A stretch of DNA of 64,000 nt from positions 372,001 to 436,000 of the forward strand of contig NZ_JANINP010000007.1 of assembly GCF_024508665.1 (NCBI RefSeq). Direction: 5' to 3'. The translations under genes were made by a program, and so were the position numbers. Origin of the DNA: Sphingomonas sp. Its GTDB lineage: Bacteria > Pseudomonadota > Alphaproteobacteria > Sphingomonadales > Sphingomonadaceae. Position 1 is the first letter of the stretch. The number at the start of each line of letters is the position of its first letter. The notes under the pieces were generated by a model that did no database searches, had not been told where the DNA came from, and was given only the letters and a program-made list of their open reading frames with translations. Below, in pieces: positions 43,617 through 54,630 of the stretch.

Positions 43617-45002
43617 CTAGCGAGACGCCTTCGGAGTGGCCGCCGGGCCTGGCGCCGGCGCGGGTGCCGGAACCGGTGTTGCCGAGCTCACGCGCCAGAT
43701 GACGTTGCCGACATCGTCCGCCACCAGCAGCGAACCGGTGGCGTCGAACGTCACGCCGACCGGACGACCGCGCGCCTGGCCCTTGGCATCCAGGAATCCC
43801 GTCAGCACGTCGACCGCTTTCGCTCCCTTGGCGGGAAAGCCGTTGTCGCCGAACGGCACATAGATGACACGATAGCCGGAGACCGGCAGCCGGTTCCACG
43901 AGCCATGCTCGCCGATAAAGGCACCGTCGCCGAATTGCGGGCCCAGCCGCGCCTCGTCGGCGAACGCCAGCCCCAGCGCAGCCACATGCGGTCCCAAGGC
44001 GTAATCGGGACGCTTCACATATTCCTGCAGTCCGGGATTTTGCGGCTTCACGCGATGATCGGGATAGCCGCCCCAATAGAACCACGGCCAGCCGAAATTG
44101 TCGCCGGCTTCGACCGCGCTCAAATAATCGGGTGGCGTGTCCGAGCCGAGCATGTCGCGCTCATTGACCACCGTCCACAAGGCCTTGGTCTTGGGCTCGA
44201 GAGCCAGGCCATTGGGGTTGCGCGTGCCCGCGGCATAGACGCGGAAGGTCTTGGTATCGGGGAAGACCTGAAGGATGTTGGCGCGGAATTTCTCCGCGTC
44301 CAGGCCGTTGTCGGCGATGTTGGTCGACGATCCGACCGCGAGGTACAGCGACTTGCCATCTTCGGCGACGATGACGTTGCGCGCCCAATGGTTGCCGCCA
44401 CCGGGATATTTGATCACCGTCTCCGGCTTGGCGTCGATCCTGGTCTGACCGGGAGTGAAGGGGTAGCGCACCAGCGCATCGGTATTGGCTACATAGAGAT
44501 ACGGACCGAGCAAAGCCATGCCATAGGGCGAATTGAGCCCGGTCAGGAACGTTTGCTTGACCTCGGCCACGCCGTCCCCATTCGCGTCGCGCAACAAGGT
44601 GATGCGGTTGGCGGAGGGCACCCCGGCACCGCCCTTGTTCAACAAATAGGTCATCACCCGGCCGGCGATGCCGCCGCCCTGGCGTGGCGGTGAATTGGTC
44701 TCGGCGACCAGCACGTCGCCATTGGGCAAGCGGTAGAGCCAGCGCGGATGGTCGAGCCCTGAGGCGAAGGCGTTGACCTTGAGCCCGGCGGCCGCCGTCG
44801 GCATCTCTCCCTGCTTCCATCCCACCGCGTCGGCGACCTTGATCGTCGGCCAGATCTGCGCCCGGGCAGGGGTGATGTCGGGCCGGCTGCCGCTCACCGC
44901 CGCGACGCTGAGCCGGGCCTCGTCGGGCTGGGCAAAATAGAGATAGAGGCCGCCCACCAGGATGAGGACGAGGGCAAGACCGATCAGGATTCGCTGGCGC
45001 AT
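43617..45002 (-). CDS. PQQ-type sugar/sorbosone dehydrogenase, membrane-anchored
   Basis: 461-residue beta-propeller protein. N-terminal anchor (MRQRILIGLALVLILVGGLYLYF). The propeller has typical motifs of the glucose/sorbosone dehydrogenase family: LDHPRWLYRLPNGDVLVAETN, RDANGDGVAE, GMALLGPYLYVANT, GTRNPNGLALEPKT, and FIGEHGSWNR with GYRVIYVPF. C-terminal proline/alanine-rich tail. Periplasmic oxidation of a sugar is likely; cofactor PQQ is usual in the family, and no PQQ synthesis genes are in the window. ATG 45002. Confidence 0.88.
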   Translation of the reverse strand: MRQRILIGLALVLILVGGLYLYFAQPDEARLSVAAVSGSRPDITPARAQIWPTIKVADAVGWKQGEMPTAAAGLKVNAFASGLDHPRWLYRLPNGDVLVAETNSPPRQGGGIAGRVMTYLLNKGGAGVPSANRITLLRDANGDGVAEVKQTFLTGLNSPYGMALLGPYLYVANTDALVRYPFTPGQTRIDAKPETVIKYPGGGNHWARNVIVAEDGKSLYLAVGSSTNIADNGLDAEKFRANILQVFPDTKTFRVYAAGTRNPNGLALEPKTKALWTVVNERDMLGSDTPPDYLSAVEAGDNFGWPWFYWGGYPDHRVKPQNPGLQEYVKRPDYALGPHVAALGLAFADEARLGPQFGDGAFIGEHGSWNRLPVSGYRVIYVPFGDNGFPAKGAKAVDVLTGFLDAKGQARGRPVGVTFDATGSLLVADDVGNVIWRVSSATPVPAPAPAPGPAATPKASR

Positions 45003-45169
45003 GACGGCAGGATAATGACGGCAGGGGGCGGGGGCAATGTTATCCCATCGCGTGTCGGGACAGGTACCCCGGCGACACAAGCGCTCCTTGGGCGCCGACA
45101 AGCAGAGCTGTATTTCCCATCAAAATACTATGAATTAGAAAGATGCCGTCCGCTCCCTGGACACAAACT

Positions 45170-45201
45170 GCGGCCCGGCCGTCCCCTAGCAGCCGGGCCG
45201 C
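45170..45201. terminator. GC-rich hairpin upstream of cysE
   Basis: GCGGCCCGGC at 45170-45179 and its exact complement at 45192-45201 with a 12-nt loop, 30 bp before the cysE ATG, followed by TTCCCTTGTTT. It looks like an intrinsic terminator or attenuator placed in the leader of the cysE operon; there is no upstream gene on this strand for it to terminate. Confidence 0.5.
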
Positions 45202-45231
45202 TTCCCTTGTTTGAACAGTGGTGGCGTTGTG

Positions 45232-46209
45232 ATGGTGGCTCGACATTTGATCGACGATGTGTCGGCGGAATTCATCCAGAGCGCCGTTGACGATTTGCGA
45301 GCTGCGCGGCTCGTGTCACGCGCGCGCCGCCAACCGCCGGCCGTGCGGTTTCCTTCACCCGAAGCGCTGACTCAGGCGGTCCGCGATCTGTCTGCGGCTC
45401 TGTACCCGCGCCGTCTCGGTGGCTTTCGCGGCGAAGCGGAGCAGGAGGACTCCTTCGTAATCGCGCGTCTGGCTCATGGGCTCGATCTTCTGCGGCAGGA
45501 AATCGATGCCGAGATCGCCTATTGGCAGATGGAAAGCGCCGCGCCGTTCGACGACGACCACGCCTCCACGCTCATCCGGCATTTCGCCGCGACCTTGGCC
45601 GACATCCGGGCATCGATCGACAGCGATATCGATGCCGCCTTTATCGGCGATCCCGCCGCGCGCAGCGTGGACGAGATTCTGGTGAGCTACCCCGGGGCGA
45701 TCGCAACGCTGCACCACCGAATCGCGCACGAGCTTCACAAATTGGGCGCGGCAATCGTTGCGCGGTCGATTTCCGAACTCGCCAACGCGCGGACCGGCAT
45801 CGACATCCACCCCGGCGCCACGATCGGCCCGCGCTTCTTCATCGACCATGGCACAGGCGTGGTGATCGGTGAGACCGCCATCATCGGATCGAATGTCCGG
45901 CTCTATCAACATGTCACATTGGGTGCGCGCAGCCCGTTATGGGATGCGAGCACGGGGCCGCGCGAACGCTACGCCCGTCACCCGATCGTCGAGGACGATG
46001 TCGTTATATATGCCGGCGCGACCATTCTCGGCCGTGTTACGATCGGCCGAGGCTCGACGATCGGCGGCAATGTCTGGCTGCTCGACGACGTCCCGCCCGA
46101 ATGCGTGGTCGTTCAACCTGGCGCCATCCGCCTACGCAACGCGGAAGCGGATGCACTCGGGGACGCGCTGGCCCGCACTCGGTCTCCGGTGCGGAGGATG
46201 GCATCGTGA
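45232..46209 (+). CDS. cysE: Serine O-acetyltransferase
   Basis: 325 residues; makes O-acetylserine, the precursor for cysteine. The N-terminal ~150 residues are helical, as in EpsC-type SATs; the C-terminal left-handed beta-helix has hexapeptide repeats, including GIDIHPGATIGPRFFIDHG, GVVIGETAIIGSNVRLYQHVTLG and IYAGATILGRVTIGRGSTIGG with catalytic His in FIDHGTG. ATG 45232 chosen; an in-frame TTG at 45211 exists. A hairpin precedes it. Its stop overlaps the start of the transporter gene by GTGA. Confidence 0.92.
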   Translation: MVARHLIDDVSAEFIQSAVDDLRAARLVSRARRQPPAVRFPSPEALTQAVRDLSAALYPRRLGGFRGEAEQEDSFVIARLAHGLDLLRQEIDAEIAYWQMESAAPFDDDHASTLIRHFAATLADIRASIDSDIDAAFIGDPAARSVDEILVSYPGAIATLHHRIAHELHKLGAAIVARSISELANARTGIDIHPGATIGPRFFIDHGTGVVIGETAIIGSNVRLYQHVTLGARSPLWDASTGPRERYARHPIVEDDVVIYAGATILGRVTIGRGSTIGGNVWLLDDVPPECVVVQPGAIRLRNAEADALGDALARTRSPVRRMAS

Positions 46210-47507
46210 GCGCGCGGACCAGGTTCTCTTTTGGGGCGCAAGTGCTGATCGGCATGGCCTCCGGCCTCGCGCTCGGGGTATTGGCGCGCTGGCTGGGCAG
46301 TACGGCGATCGGTGAAACGGCGCATACGGTCGGCCAGATATTCGTTCAATTGCTCAAGGCGCTGGTGCCGCCATTGGTGTTCACCGCGATTGTCGCCTCG
46401 GTCGCGGCGCTGCGCACGCTGGAAAACGCCGCCGCGCTGGTTTCCCGCACCTTGTTGTGGTTCGCGATCACGGCACTGATCGCGGTCGCGATCGGCATAT
46501 TTCTCGGGCTGGCGATCCAGCCGGGACTGCACGCCTCGGTCGCCGCCGGCGCTGCCAAGGCGCCCGGCACGACCGGATCCTGGCTCGATTTCCTCAAAGG
46601 ACTGGTTCCGGCCAATGCGCTGGGGCTGGGCGCATCGACGACGGTGACCGATGGCGTCGCCTCGACGGCGGTGTCGTTCAACGTGCTGCAGGTGATCGTC
46701 GCTGCGCTTGCGGTCGGCGCGGCCGCGGTCCGGATCGGCGAGCCGGGCGAGGCTTTCCTGGCGTTCAACGCTTCGGCACTGGCGATCTTCCGTCGGTTGC
46801 TGCGCTGGGTAATCGCGCTCACGCCGATCGGCAGCGCGGCGCTGATCGCCGATGCGCTGGTCCGCTATGGCTGGGATGCACTGTCGTCGCTCGGCGCGTT
46901 CGCGATCGCGGTCTATACCGGTCTCGCGATCGTTCTGCTGCTGGTCTATCCTGCGATCCTGATCGCCAACGGTCTCAATCCGCTACGGTTTTTCGCCGGC
47001 GCCTGGCCCGCGATCCAGCTCGGTTTCCTGTCGCGCTCGTCGGTCGGCACCTTGCCGGTGACCGAGGAAGTGACGGAGCGTCGGCTGGGCGTCCCGCAAG
47101 CTTATGCCGCCTTCGCGGTGCCGCTTGGGGCGACCACCAAGATGGACGGATGCGCGGCAATCTATCCCGCGGTCTCGGCGATCTTCGTGGCGCAATTCTA
47201 CGGCATTCCGCTGCACCTTGGCGATTACGGCTTGATCGCCTTTGTCTCGGTGATCGGATCGGCAGCGACCGCCGGGCTCACTGGTGCGACGGTAATGCTG
47301 ACGCTGACTCTCTCGACCCTGGGCCTGCCGCTCGAGGGCGCGGGGCTGTTGCTGGCAATCGATCCGATCCTCGACATGGGCCGCACCGCGGTCAACGTAG
47401 CGGGTCAGGCATTGGTGCCGACGATCGTGGCGAAGCGCGCGGGAATATTGGACGAGACAGTCTATCGGCATTCGCCCTTGGCCATCGGGGCCGAGGCGGT
47501 CGCCTAG
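46206..47507 (+). CDS. DAACS-family (dicarboxylate/amino acid:cation symporter)
   Basis: 433 residues with the DctA/GltP fold: eight transmembrane helices and two re-entrant hairpins. Hallmarks are the serine-rich SRSSVGTLPVTEE of hairpin 1, GATTKMDGCAAIYPAVSAIF in helix 7 and DPILDMGRTAVNVAGQ in helix 8. The family imports C4-dicarboxylates, glutamate/aspartate, or cystine (TcyP type). Translational coupling to cysE (GTG 46206) argues for a sulfur amino acid, such as cystine; this is inference. Confidence 0.88.
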   Translation: MSARTRFSFGAQVLIGMASGLALGVLARWLGSTAIGETAHTVGQIFVQLLKALVPPLVFTAIVASVAALRTLENAAALVSRTLLWFAITALIAVAIGIFLGLAIQPGLHASVAAGAAKAPGTTGSWLDFLKGLVPANALGLGASTTVTDGVASTAVSFNVLQVIVAALAVGAAAVRIGEPGEAFLAFNASALAIFRRLLRWVIALTPIGSAALIADALVRYGWDALSSLGAFAIAVYTGLAIVLLLVYPAILIANGLNPLRFFAGAWPAIQLGFLSRSSVGTLPVTEEVTERRLGVPQAYAAFAVPLGATTKMDGCAAIYPAVSAIFVAQFYGIPLHLGDYGLIAFVSVIGSAATAGLTGATVMLTLTLSTLGLPLEGAGLLLAIDPILDMGRTAVNVAGQALVPTIVAKRAGILDETVYRHSPLAIGAEAVA

Positions 47508-47530
47508 AGCCTACCTCCCGAAAAACAATA

Positions 47531-47565
47531 GCCGCCGGCGCCAAGGGGGAGGGGGCACCGGCGGC
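47531..47565 (-). terminator. Terminator for katG (bidirectional hairpin)
   Basis: GCCGCCGGCGCC at 47531-47542 pairs with GGCACCGGCGGC at 47554-47565 (one mismatch on +; a G-U pair on -). On the katG strand the stem is followed by TATTGTTTTT. It lies between convergent transporter and katG genes and could serve both. Confidence 0.8.
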
Positions 47566-47605
47566 TCTATCCGTCCAGCCGTGGGCCAGACGGGACCGTT
47601 AAAGC

Positions 47606-50071
<2,466 letters not shown>

Positions 50072-51079
50072 ATGAAGCCCGTGATCTTCGGCCTGTCCGG
50101 CCTGACCCTCACCGACGACGAGCGCGCCTTCTACAAGGACGCCGACGCCGCCGGTTATATCTTGTTCAAGCGCAATATCGAGAATCGCGAGCAGGTCCGC
50201 GCCCTGACCGACAGTCTGCGGGAGCTGACCGGGCGCGACGAGTTGCCGATCCTGATCGATCAGGAAGGCGGTAAGGTGCAGCGGATGCAGCCGCCCGAAT
50301 GGCCGCAATTCCCGGCCGGGCCCGATTTCGACAGGCTTTACGATGTCGCGCCGATGAGCGCGATCGAGGCGGCGCGGGTCAATGCCCAGGCGACCGCGTT
50401 GATGCTGGCCGAGGTCGGGGTGAACGTCGATTGCTGGCCCTTGCTCGACGTCAGCCAGCGCGACACGACCGAGGCGATCACCATCCGCGCGCTGGGCCAT
50501 GAGCCGATGCGCGTCGGCGCCATGGGCAAGGCGATCATGGAGGGATTACGCGCGGGCGGCGTGGTAGGCGTGGTCAAGCATATGCCTGGCCATGGCCGCG
50601 CGGTGCTCGACACGCATCTCCATCTGCCGACGGTGACCGCGTCGGAAGACGAGTTGGAAATCGACCTCGAGCCGTTTCGTCGCCTGGCCGAGGCGCCGAT
50701 GGGCATGACCAGCCACATCATCTTCCAGACCTGGGATCCCGAACGCCCCGCGACGATGTCGCCGATCGTCGTCGAGCAAGTGATCCGCGGCAAGATCGGC
50801 TTCGACGGGCTGCTGATGACCGACGATATCGACATGAAGGCATTGTCGGGGACCGCGGGGGAGAAGGCCGCGGGGGCGATCGCGGCCGGCTGCGACATCG
50901 TGCTCGATTGCTGGGGACGAATGGACGAGATGCAGGAGATCGCCACCCTGTTGAACGACATGCCCGCCAAGTCGCTCGAGCGGCTCGACCGCGCGATGGC
51001 GACGGTGCGGGGCGTCACACCGCAGGGTGACTTCGCGGAGCTGATCGCCAAGCGGGATGAATTGCTCGCGCTGGCGTGA
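50072..51079 (+). CDS. nagZ: Beta-N-acetylhexosaminidase
   Basis: 335-residue GH3 glycosidase that removes N-acetylglucosamine from peptidoglycan fragments during cell-wall recycling. The NagZ signature KHMPGHGRAVLDTHLHLP carries the mobile His-Asp dyad, and FDGLLMTDDIDMKAL the nucleophile Asp. Cytoplasmic, no signal peptide. ATG 50072. It heads the conserved alphaproteobacterial block nagZ-scpA-scpB-tatABC. Confidence 0.93.
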   Translation: MKPVIFGLSGLTLTDDERAFYKDADAAGYILFKRNIENREQVRALTDSLRELTGRDELPILIDQEGGKVQRMQPPEWPQFPAGPDFDRLYDVAPMSAIEAARVNAQATALMLAEVGVNVDCWPLLDVSQRDTTEAITIRALGHEPMRVGAMGKAIMEGLRAGGVVGVVKHMPGHGRAVLDTHLHLPTVTASEDELEIDLEPFRRLAEAPMGMTSHIIFQTWDPERPATMSPIVVEQVIRGKIGFDGLLMTDDIDMKALSGTAGEKAAGAIAAGCDIVLDCWGRMDEMQEIATLLNDMPAKSLERLDRAMATVRGVTPQGDFAELIAKRDELLALA

Positions 51080-51190
51080 CGTCCAACAGCACGTCCCCGC
51101 GAAAGCGGGGAACCATCACGTCCGCTTACCCATCGGATGCGATTGGAGATGGGCCCCCGCTTTCGCCGGGCTGAGGGAGAGTTTGTCGGG
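51080..51190. repeat. REP-like palindromes between nagZ and scpA
   Basis: TCCCCGC-GAAA-GCGGGGA (51094-51111), a perfect palindrome, and a second half-copy CCCCCGCTTTCGCCGGG (about 51154-51170). Same dispersed type as many alphaproteobacterial intergenic repeats. A single perfect DnaA box TTATCCACA follows at 51197-51205. Confidence 0.65.
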
Positions 51191-51260
51191 CTGAGCTTAT
51201 CCACAACACTCCACGCGGCCGCCTTTTCCCCTCGCAACGAACCTGTCTAAAAGCGACCCG

Positions 51261-52007
51261 ATGGACGCCGCCGACGACACGCTGACGCTGGATATCGAGG
51301 GATGGGAAGGCCCGCTCGACCTCCTGCTCGCGCTCGCCCGGTCGCAAAAGGTCGATCTCAAGCAGATTTCGATCCTGCAATTGGTCGAACAATATCTCTC
51401 TTATATCGAGCATGCCCGGACGCTGAAGCTCGAGGTCGCGGCCGATTATCTCGTGATGGCGGCGTGGCTGGCCTATCTCAAATCGGCGTTGTTGCTGCCG
51501 CGCGATCCGGAGATCGAACCCAGTCCCGAGGAACTGGCGCTACGGCTGCAGATGCGGCTCGAGCGGCTCAATGCCATGCGCGACGCCGGCGCGCGGCTGC
51601 TGGCGCGCGACCGGATCGGCCGCGACGTCTTCCGCCGCGCCGCACCCGAGGGATTGCGCACGGTACGCAAGGCGCAATGGCAGGCCGAGATCTACGACCT
51701 GATCGCCGCCTACGGCCAGATCAATGCGCGCAATCGTCCGGTCTTCCATGTCGTTCATGACCGCTTGGTGATGACACTGGACGCCGCGCTCGAACGCGTA
51801 TCGCGGTTGCTCGGCGAGCGGATCGAATGGGCGACGATCGAAAGTTTCCTGCCCGACAGCCTGGACGGCGCTTTCCGCAAATCGGCGCTGGCCTCCAGTT
51901 TCGTCGCGGCGCTCGAACTGGCGCGGATGGGCAAGGCCGAATTGCGCCAGAAATCGGCCTTCGCGCCGCTCTATCTCAAGGCCACCGGGCAGGGGATGGA
52001 AGCATGA
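51261..52007 (+). CDS. scpA: Segregation and condensation protein A
   Basis: 248-residue ScpA kleisin, which bridges SMC heads and binds ScpB in the chromosome condensation complex. N-terminal LDIEGWEGPLDLLLALARSQKVDLKQISILQLVEQYL and ADYLVMAAWLAYLKSALLLP are characteristic; C-terminal winged helix is present (ERIEWATIESFLP...KSALASSFVAALELARMGKAELRQ). ATG 51261. Its stop overlaps scpB by ATGA. Confidence 0.92.
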   Translation: MDAADDTLTLDIEGWEGPLDLLLALARSQKVDLKQISILQLVEQYLSYIEHARTLKLEVAADYLVMAAWLAYLKSALLLPRDPEIEPSPEELALRLQMRLERLNAMRDAGARLLARDRIGRDVFRRAAPEGLRTVRKAQWQAEIYDLIAAYGQINARNRPVFHVVHDRLVMTLDAALERVSRLLGERIEWATIESFLPDSLDGAFRKSALASSFVAALELARMGKAELRQKSAFAPLYLKATGQGMEA

Positions 52008-52621
52008 CGATCGATCCCGACGATCCCGTCCGCGCGGTCGAAGCAGTACTGTTCGCCGCCGAGGAACCGCTGACCATCGACATGATCCGTGCGCATGTCG
52101 GCGAGGAAATCGACGTTCGTCGGGCGTTGGATCGGATCGCCGAGGATTATGCCGGGCGCGGGATCGAACTGGTGCGGCGCGGGGATCGCTGGCATTTTCA
52201 GACCGCCGGAGATCTCGCGCATCTGTTGCGCCGCGACCGCGAGGAGCCGCGCAAACTGTCGCGTGCGGCGATCGAGACGCTCGCGATCACCGCCTATCAC
52301 GAGCCGGTGACTCGCGCCGAGATCGAGGCGATTCGCGGCGTCCAGATCAGCAAGGGCACGCTCGACGTGCTGATGGAAGCGGGATGGGTACGCCCCGCCG
52401 GCCGCCGCGAGACGCCGGGGCGCCCGCTCACTTTTGCCACCACGCCCGAATTCCTGACGCATTTCGGTCTCGCCAGCCGCCGCGACTTGCCCGGCATCGA
52501 CGATCTGCGCGCGGCCGGCCTGCTCGACCCGATCGATCTCGCCATGGCCGAACTATCGGTCGCGGGTGGGACCGATGAGGGCGGTGAGGAACAAGTGGAA
52601 AATGACGGCGATCGGGACTAG
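52004..52621 (+). CDS. scpB: Segregation and condensation protein B
   Basis: 205-residue ScpB with two winged-helix domains: VEAVLFAAEEPLTIDMIRAHVG at the N-terminus and LSRAAIETLAITAYHEPVTRAEIEAIRGV in the second, followed by GWVRPAGRRETPGRPLTF. Partner of ScpA in SMC function. Acidic C-terminal tail. ATG 52004 coupled to scpA. 30 bp before tatA. Confidence 0.92.
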   Translation: MTIDPDDPVRAVEAVLFAAEEPLTIDMIRAHVGEEIDVRRALDRIAEDYAGRGIELVRRGDRWHFQTAGDLAHLLRRDREEPRKLSRAAIETLAITAYHEPVTRAEIEAIRGVQISKGTLDVLMEAGWVRPAGRRETPGRPLTFATTPEFLTHFGLASRRDLPGIDDLRAAGLLDPIDLAMAELSVAGGTDEGGEEQVENDGDRD

Positions 52622-52651
52622 ATAGCGTTTACGCCTTTGGGAGATCTTGTG

Positions 52652-52885
52652 ATGGGTAGTTTCAGCCTGGTTCATTGGCTGATCTTTGGTGTGATCGCGA
52701 TCCTAGTCCTCGGTGGAGGCCGGTTCTCGAACATGATGGGTGACGTGGCCAAGGGCATCAAGCAGTTCAAGAAGGGCATGGCGGAGGATGACGATGTCGT
52801 CCCGCCGAGCCGGATCGAGGCCAAGCGGCAGACCGATCCGACGATCGATGCCACCGCCGAACGCGTCCGCGACGCCGAACGCTAA
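52652..52885 (+). CDS. tatA: Sec-independent translocase protein TatA
   Basis: 77-residue TatA: a single N-terminal membrane helix ([19 protein letters not shown]), the hinge and amphipathic helix [19 protein letters not shown] with the conserved Phe-Lys features, and a charged tail. Forms the translocation pore for folded proteins. ATG 52652 follows GGGAGATC; a GTG slightly upstream (52637 frame) is less likely. Confidence 0.92.
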   Translation: MGSFSLVHWLIFGVIAILVLGGGRFSNMMGDVAKGIKQFKKGMAEDDDVVPPSRIEAKRQTDPTIDATAERVRDAER

Positions 52886-52909
52886 GCACAGCCGGAGAGG
52901 TATCCGGCC

Positions 52910-53437
52910 GTGATCCTGGATGTAGCCCCAACCGAGTTGATGGTATTGGGGGTGGTGGCGCTGCTCGTCATTCCGCCCAAGGACCTGCCGCGCGCGATGC
53001 GTTTCGCCGGGCAATGGGTCGGCAAGGCGCGCGGCCTGGCGCGCCAGTTCCGCTCGGGTTTCGACGACATGATCCGCGAGGCCGAATTCGCGGAGATGGA
53101 AAAGAAGTGGAAAGCGGAAAATGAGCGCATCATGCGCGAGTTCCCGCAGACCGTGGATATGGCCGCGCTGATGGCGCCAAAGCCACAGGGTGCAACCGGA
53201 TCCGATCCCTATCCGGAGGAGTCCGCGCCGGCGATGGTCGAACAGCCGGTGATCGCGCCGGAGGCGGTGCCGCGGTCTGTGCCCGAGCCGGCGCCCGCTC
53301 CCGTCGCGCGCAAGCCCCGTGCCCGGACCGCCAAGGCCGGCGCCACGATGTCGCTAGACACGTTCGATTCGCCGGCGCCCAAGCCGCGTGCGCGCAAATC
53401 CCGGACCGCGGCCCCCAGCGACACACCGGGTGAATGA
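52910..53437 (+). CDS. tatB: Sec-independent translocase protein TatB
   Basis: 175-residue TatB: N-terminal helix (VAPTELMVLGVVALLVIPPKDLPRAM), amphipathic helix, then a long Pro/Ala/Lys-rich tail. Works with TatC to recognise twin-arginine signal peptides. GTG 52910, preceded by CCGGAGAGG. 24 bp after tatA and 4 bp before tatC. Confidence 0.9.
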   Translation: MILDVAPTELMVLGVVALLVIPPKDLPRAMRFAGQWVGKARGLARQFRSGFDDMIREAEFAEMEKKWKAENERIMREFPQTVDMAALMAPKPQGATGSDPYPEESAPAMVEQPVIAPEAVPRSVPEPAPAPVARKPRARTAKAGATMSLDTFDSPAPKPRARKSRTAAPSDTPGE

Positions 53438-53441
53438 CGCG

Positions 53442-54218
53442 ATGACCGACGAGGAGGATATCGACGCCAGCCGCGCGCCCTTGCTCGACCATCTGATCGA
53501 GCTGCGCAAACGCTTGCTCATCAGCCTCGGCTCGCTCGCTATATTGTTCGGTATCTGCCTCTACTTCGCCAGAGCGATCTTCAGCGTGCTCGTCCATCCG
53601 CTCAAGCTCGCTGGGCAAACCAAGCTGATTTACACGCAGCCATTCGAAGCATTTTTCGTCCAGTTGAAGGTAGCGTTCTTCGCGGCGGTCATCCTGGCGT
53701 TTCCGGTGATCGCCAATCAGCTTTGGCAATTCGTCTCGCCGGGTCTGTACCGGAAGGAGAAGCGCGCCCTGTTGCCGTTCCTGTTGGCGACGCCTGTCTT
53801 GTTCGCGGCTGGCTGCGCAATGGCTTATTTTATGGCGATCCCCGCTGCGCTGCATTTCCTGCTGAGCTATCAAAGCGATGTCGGCGGCGTGCAGCAGGAA
53901 GCGCTGCCGTCGATGGACGCATATCTCGGCTTCGTGATGCAGTTCCTGTTCGGGTTCGGCGTCGCTTTCCTGATGCCCGTGCTGCTGATGCTGATAGAGC
54001 GCGCGGGGATCGTGACGCTGGGTCAGCTCGTCAAGGCGTGGCGCTATGCGATTCTCGGCTGTTTCGGCATCGCTCTGTTCCTCGCGCCGCCCGATGCCGG
54101 GTCGATGATCATGCTCGCGCTGCCGCTGGTCGGACTTTATGTGATGACGCTGGGCGCGATCTGGCTGACGCACAAGCGTCGGGAGCGCCAGCCGGCTCCC
54201 GATGCCGAGACGGTCTAA
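53442..54218 (+). CDS. tatC: Sec-independent translocase protein TatC
   Basis: 258-residue TatC with six membrane helices. Conserved features: LLDHLIELRKRLLISLGS at the N-terminus, QPFEAFFVQLKVAFFAA, PGLYRKEKRALLPF and the helix-5/6 region LLLMLIERAGIVTLGQLVKAWRYAI. Core receptor of the Tat system. ATG 53442, 4 bp after tatB. Convergent with the entericidin-like gene, 3 bp between stops. Confidence 0.95.
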   Translation: MTDEEDIDASRAPLLDHLIELRKRLLISLGSLAILFGICLYFARAIFSVLVHPLKLAGQTKLIYTQPFEAFFVQLKVAFFAAVILAFPVIANQLWQFVSPGLYRKEKRALLPFLLATPVLFAAGCAMAYFMAIPAALHFLLSYQSDVGGVQQEALPSMDAYLGFVMQFLFGFGVAFLMPVLLMLIERAGIVTLGQLVKAWRYAILGCFGIALFLAPPDAGSMIMLALPLVGLYVMTLGAIWLTHKRRERQPAPDAETV

Positions 54219-54221
54219 ACG

Positions 54222-54356
54222 CTATTTGTGCTTGTCGGCGGTCTTCGAGACCGTGCTGCCGACCGAGCTGACGTCCTTGCCCACGCCCGAAATCGTGTTG
54301 CAGCCGGCAAGCAGAAGCGCGGCGGCGGTGATCGTCAGGCCGATAACCTTGTGCAT
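54222..54356 (-). CDS. Entericidin A/B-like small lipoprotein
   Basis: 44-residue lipoprotein: MHKVIGLTITAAALLLAGCN with lipobox LAGC, then NTISGVGKDVSSVGS and a short hydrophilic end (TVSKTADKHK). This is the entericidin family, envelope lipoproteins often stress-induced in alphaproteobacteria. GGGAGAT upstream of ATG 54356. Its mRNA may start at the sigma-EcfG promoter at 54578-54602, which would give a ~214-nt leader containing the two C-loop hairpins, or those may be a separate RNA. Confidence 0.85.
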   Translation of the reverse strand: MHKVIGLTITAAALLLAGCNTISGVGKDVSSVGSTVSKTADKHK

Positions 54357-54478
54357 GATGATATCTCCCGAATTTTGCTGACCTTGCGGTAACGCGCGGC
54401 GCGCCGATCGTCGAGAGGGCACATGCGCTCGCCGGTCATCATGATTTTTGCGATTTTCGCTGCGTTTAGACGAATTTA

Positions 54479-54570
54479 GGCCCGGAAGCGCCACCGGGGG
54501 GGGAGGGGTTGACGCTTCCGGGCCTATGTCGTGGATAGCGAGAGCGGGGGGGCATAAGGTCGCTATCCGA
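54479..54570 (-). ncRNA. GsrN-like stress small RNA candidate (two hairpins with C-rich loops)
   Basis: Directly downstream of a consensus sigma-EcfG promoter. Hairpin 1: GGATAGCGA (54560-54568 strand -) paired with TCGCTATCC (54533-54541), loop containing CCCCCCC. Hairpin 2: GGCCCGGAAGCG/CGCTTCCGGGCC, 12 bp (54513-54524 with 54479-54490), loop containing CCCCTCCCCCCCC. Exposed C-rich loops, promoter type and location beside the stress locus match GsrN, the sigma-T-controlled RNA of Caulobacter. No U-tract follows hairpin 2, so it may be processed from, or be the leader of, the entericidin mRNA. Not previously named here; a candidate. Confidence 0.6.
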
Positions 54571-54577
54571 AAGACCA

Positions 54578-54602
54578 AACGCACCTTTTTCCGGGTTGTT
54601 CC
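54578..54602 (-). promoter_or_regulatory. Consensus sigma-EcfG (general stress) promoter
   Basis: On the minus strand GGAAC-N16-CGTT (GGAAC at 54602-54598, CGTT at 54581-54578), a perfect match in sequence and spacing to the alphaproteobacterial EcfG promoter. Predicted start near 54570, at the base of hairpin 1 of the RNA candidate. phyP ends 28 bp upstream. Confidence 0.85.
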
Positions 54603-54630
54603 CAAAAAAATACGCGGCGCGAAAATTATT

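Noticed and set aside
51197..51205. Perfect DnaA box TTATCCACA upstream of scpA
   Set aside because: A single box with no cluster, AT-rich unwinding region or origin-type genes; expected by chance in a genome this size.
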